Source: Actinomycetes bacterium (lineage in GTDB: Bacteria > Actinomycetota > Actinomycetes > Actinomycetales > Cellulomonadaceae). From it: a stretch of 5,543 nt of DNA. The notes under the pieces were generated by a model. The model had not been told where the DNA came from. It saw only the letters and a program-made list of their open reading frames with translations, and searched no databases. How positions within the stretch are numbered: the first letter of the stretch is position 1; each line of letters begins with the position of its first letter. The stretch covers positions 1-5,543 of the forward strand of contig JAEWOA010000149.1 in assembly GCA_023461115.1 (NCBI GenBank). The letters run 5' to 3'. A program made the translations under genes and the position numbers. This document shows positions 4,383 through 5,543 of the stretch, piece by piece.

Positions 4383-5543
4383 ATGCCCACCAACCCCTAC
4401 GGGACGCTGCTGCGCCTGCCCGCGGTCGCCCGGCTGTACGCGATCGGGTTCCTCGCGCGCGTGCCGTCGGCGATGTCGGGCGTCGTCCTCACGTTGCACG
4501 TGGTCACCACCATGGACCGCGGGTACGCGCAGGCGGGCGTCGTCGCGGGCGCCATGACCGTGGGCATGGCTGTCGGGTCGCCGTGGCGCGGACGGCTGGT
4601 CGACCGCCTCGGGCTGCGGCGCGCGATCGCGCCCTCGGTGGTGGTCGAGTCGGCGGTGTGGGTGGTGGCGCCGCACCTGGAGTACGCCGCGCTGATCGGC
4701 GCCGCGTTCGTCGCCGGGCTCTTCCTCGTGCCGGTGTTCTCCGTGACGCGTCAGTCGCTGTCCGTGCTCGTTCCGCTCACGCGCCAGCGGACTGCCTTCG
4801 CGCTCGACTCGGTGCTGGTCGAGGTGACGTTCATGCTGTCGCCCGTGGTCGGCGTCCTGCTCGCGACGCAGCTCTCGACGAGCGTCGCGCTCACGATCGT
4901 CGGCTGTGCCACGGTGCTGTCCGGCGCGCTGCTGATGTGGGCGAACCCGCCGACGCGTTCGTCGCGGCCGCCCACCGGCGGCGGGAGCCTCGACGAGGGC
5001 CGCCCGCGCATGCGGAGCATCGTCGGGCCCGAGCTCGTCGTCGTGCTGCTCGCCGCGATGACCGCGTCGTTCGTGCTCGTGGGCACCGACGTGTCGCTCG
5101 TCGCGGCGCTGAACGACGCCGGGCGGGCCGCGGACGTCGGCTGGATGATCGCGCTCTGGGCCGGCGGCTCGGTGGTCGGCGGGCTCGTGCACGGCGCCCG
5201 CGCGCAGTCCCCGTCCCCGCTGGTGCTCGTCGGCATGCTCGCGCTTGCGACCGTGCCCGCGGCGTTCGCTCCGGTGCCGGTGTGGCTCGCGGTCGCGGTG
5301 TTCGTCGCCGGTTTGCCGTGCGCGCCCGCGTTGGCGTCGATCAACTCGACGCTCGTGCGGCTCGTGCCCGAGGAGCGTCGCGGCGAGGTCATGGGCTGGA
5401 GCGGCACGATGTCGACCGTCGGGACCGCGCTCGGGGCGCCGCTGGTCGGCGCCGTCGTCGACGCCGGCGCGCCCGGCATGGGGTTCCTGACGGCCGCGGC
5501 CGTGGGCGCGCTGATCGGCGCCGCGTTCGTCGCCGGGCTCTTC
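4383..5543 (+). CDS. MFS transporter, 3'-partial
   Basis: The frame runs from ATG 4383 to the window edge with no stop: 387 residues, close to the usual ~400, so only the C-terminal end is missing. About twelve hydrophobic helices can be counted, split by a hydrophilic loop between helices 6 and 7 (TRSSRPPTGGGSLDEGRPRM). The MFS motif A is seen after helix 2 as RGRLVDRLGLRR (69-80), with Asp74, Arg75 and Gly77. A related loop, PEERRGEVMGWSG, follows helix 10. Substrate cannot be read from the sequence; a drug or metabolite efflux role is common for such 12-helix proteins but is only a guess. ATG 4374 in the same frame would add three residues. The gene is divergent from the envelope unit. Oddly, an identical 37-bp stretch encodes part of helix 4 and the terminal part of helix 12. 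Confidence 0.88.
   Translation, partial: MPTNPYGTLLRLPAVARLYAIGFLARVPSAMSGVVLTLHVVTTMDRGYAQAGVVAGAMTVGMAVGSPWRGRLVDRLGLRRAIAPSVVVESAVWVVAPHLEYAALIGAAFVAGLFLVPVFSVTRQSLSVLVPLTRQRTAFALDSVLVEVTFMLSPVVGVLLATQLSTSVALTIVGCATVLSGALLMWANPPTRSSRPPTGGGSLDEGRPRMRSIVGPELVVVLLAAMTASFVLVGTDVSLVAALNDAGRAADVGWMIALWAGGSVVGGLVHGARAQSPSPLVLVGMLALATVPAAFAPVPVWLAVAVFVAGLPCAPALASINSTLVRLVPEERRGEVMGWSGTMSTVGTALGAPLVGAVVDAGAPGMGFLTAAAVGALIGAAFVAGLF
4688..4724 (+). repeat. 37-bp exact direct repeat, copy 1 (MFS helix 4)
   Basis: Every base matches 5507-5543, and the two copies are in the same reading frame 819 bp (273 codons) apart. This copy encodes ALIGAAFVAGLF at residues 103-114. The base before the match differs between copies (C here, G in copy 2). 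Confidence 0.9.
5507..5543 (+). repeat. 37-bp exact direct repeat, copy 2 (MFS helix 12, window end)
   Basis: This copy encodes ALIGAAFVAGLF at residues 376-387 and stops exactly at the window edge, so the true repeat could be longer. MFS pseudo-symmetry would pair helix 4 with helix 10, not helix 12, so ancient half-duplication does not explain it. Either local recombination or an assembly end at a repeat could. Confidence 0.88.

Noticed and set aside
4314..5192. Long minus-strand open frame continuing upstream of the coiled-coil membrane protein
   Set aside because: It lies antisense to the MFS gene, its product is Arg/His/Asp-rich without domain features, and the MFS frame has clear helices and motif A. 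It is a shadow produced by high GC.

Overview
The window is very GC-rich, with strong G/C preference at third codon positions. It carries an actinobacterial-type his gene order (hisH then priA), so the source is most likely a high-GC actinomycete, probably Micrococcales (Cellulomonas-like). The genus is inference, not shown by the sequence. No tRNA, rRNA, CRISPR or insertion sequence is visible. Coding density is high; the largest non-coding stretch is the 126-bp divergent region at 4257-4382.

Left block, plus strand (1-2126): the 3' part of hisH, then priA (bifunctional HisA/TrpF isomerase), then an SseB-domain protein whose GTG start lies one base after the priA stop. This looks like the tail of a histidine operon. 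The hisH product is the surprise. It aligns over its whole visible length with HisH, but the catalytic cysteine is Asp, the catalytic histidine is Arg, and the oxyanion segment PGVG is AGAG. Its C-terminus is built from eight tandem GAGCC pentamers, followed by a stop codon in each of the three frames.

Middle block, minus strand (4256 down to 2164): a three-gene unit facing the first block. It encodes a single-pass membrane protein with an extracytoplasmic coiled coil, a trypsin-like serine protease lipoprotein (start and stop overlap as GTGA), and a GerW/YtfJ-family protein. The first two products are predicted to sit outside the membrane side by side, which suggests an envelope-related job; the GerW-type protein is of unknown role. 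A compact GC hairpin separates this unit from the converging his block.

Right block, plus strand (4383 to the window end): a 12-helix MFS transporter, divergent from the middle unit and cut by the window edge near its C-terminus. The divergent spacer holds a 24-bp imperfect palindrome near its middle. It also has a -10-like hexamer 6-7 bases before each start, so both transcripts may be leaderless and share an operator. The last 37 bases of the window exactly repeat 37 bases from earlier in the transporter gene.

Most worth a second look: the HisH with a lost glutaminase triad, the pentamer tract at its end, the shared dyad at 4311-4334, and the 37-bp direct repeat that runs to the window edge.
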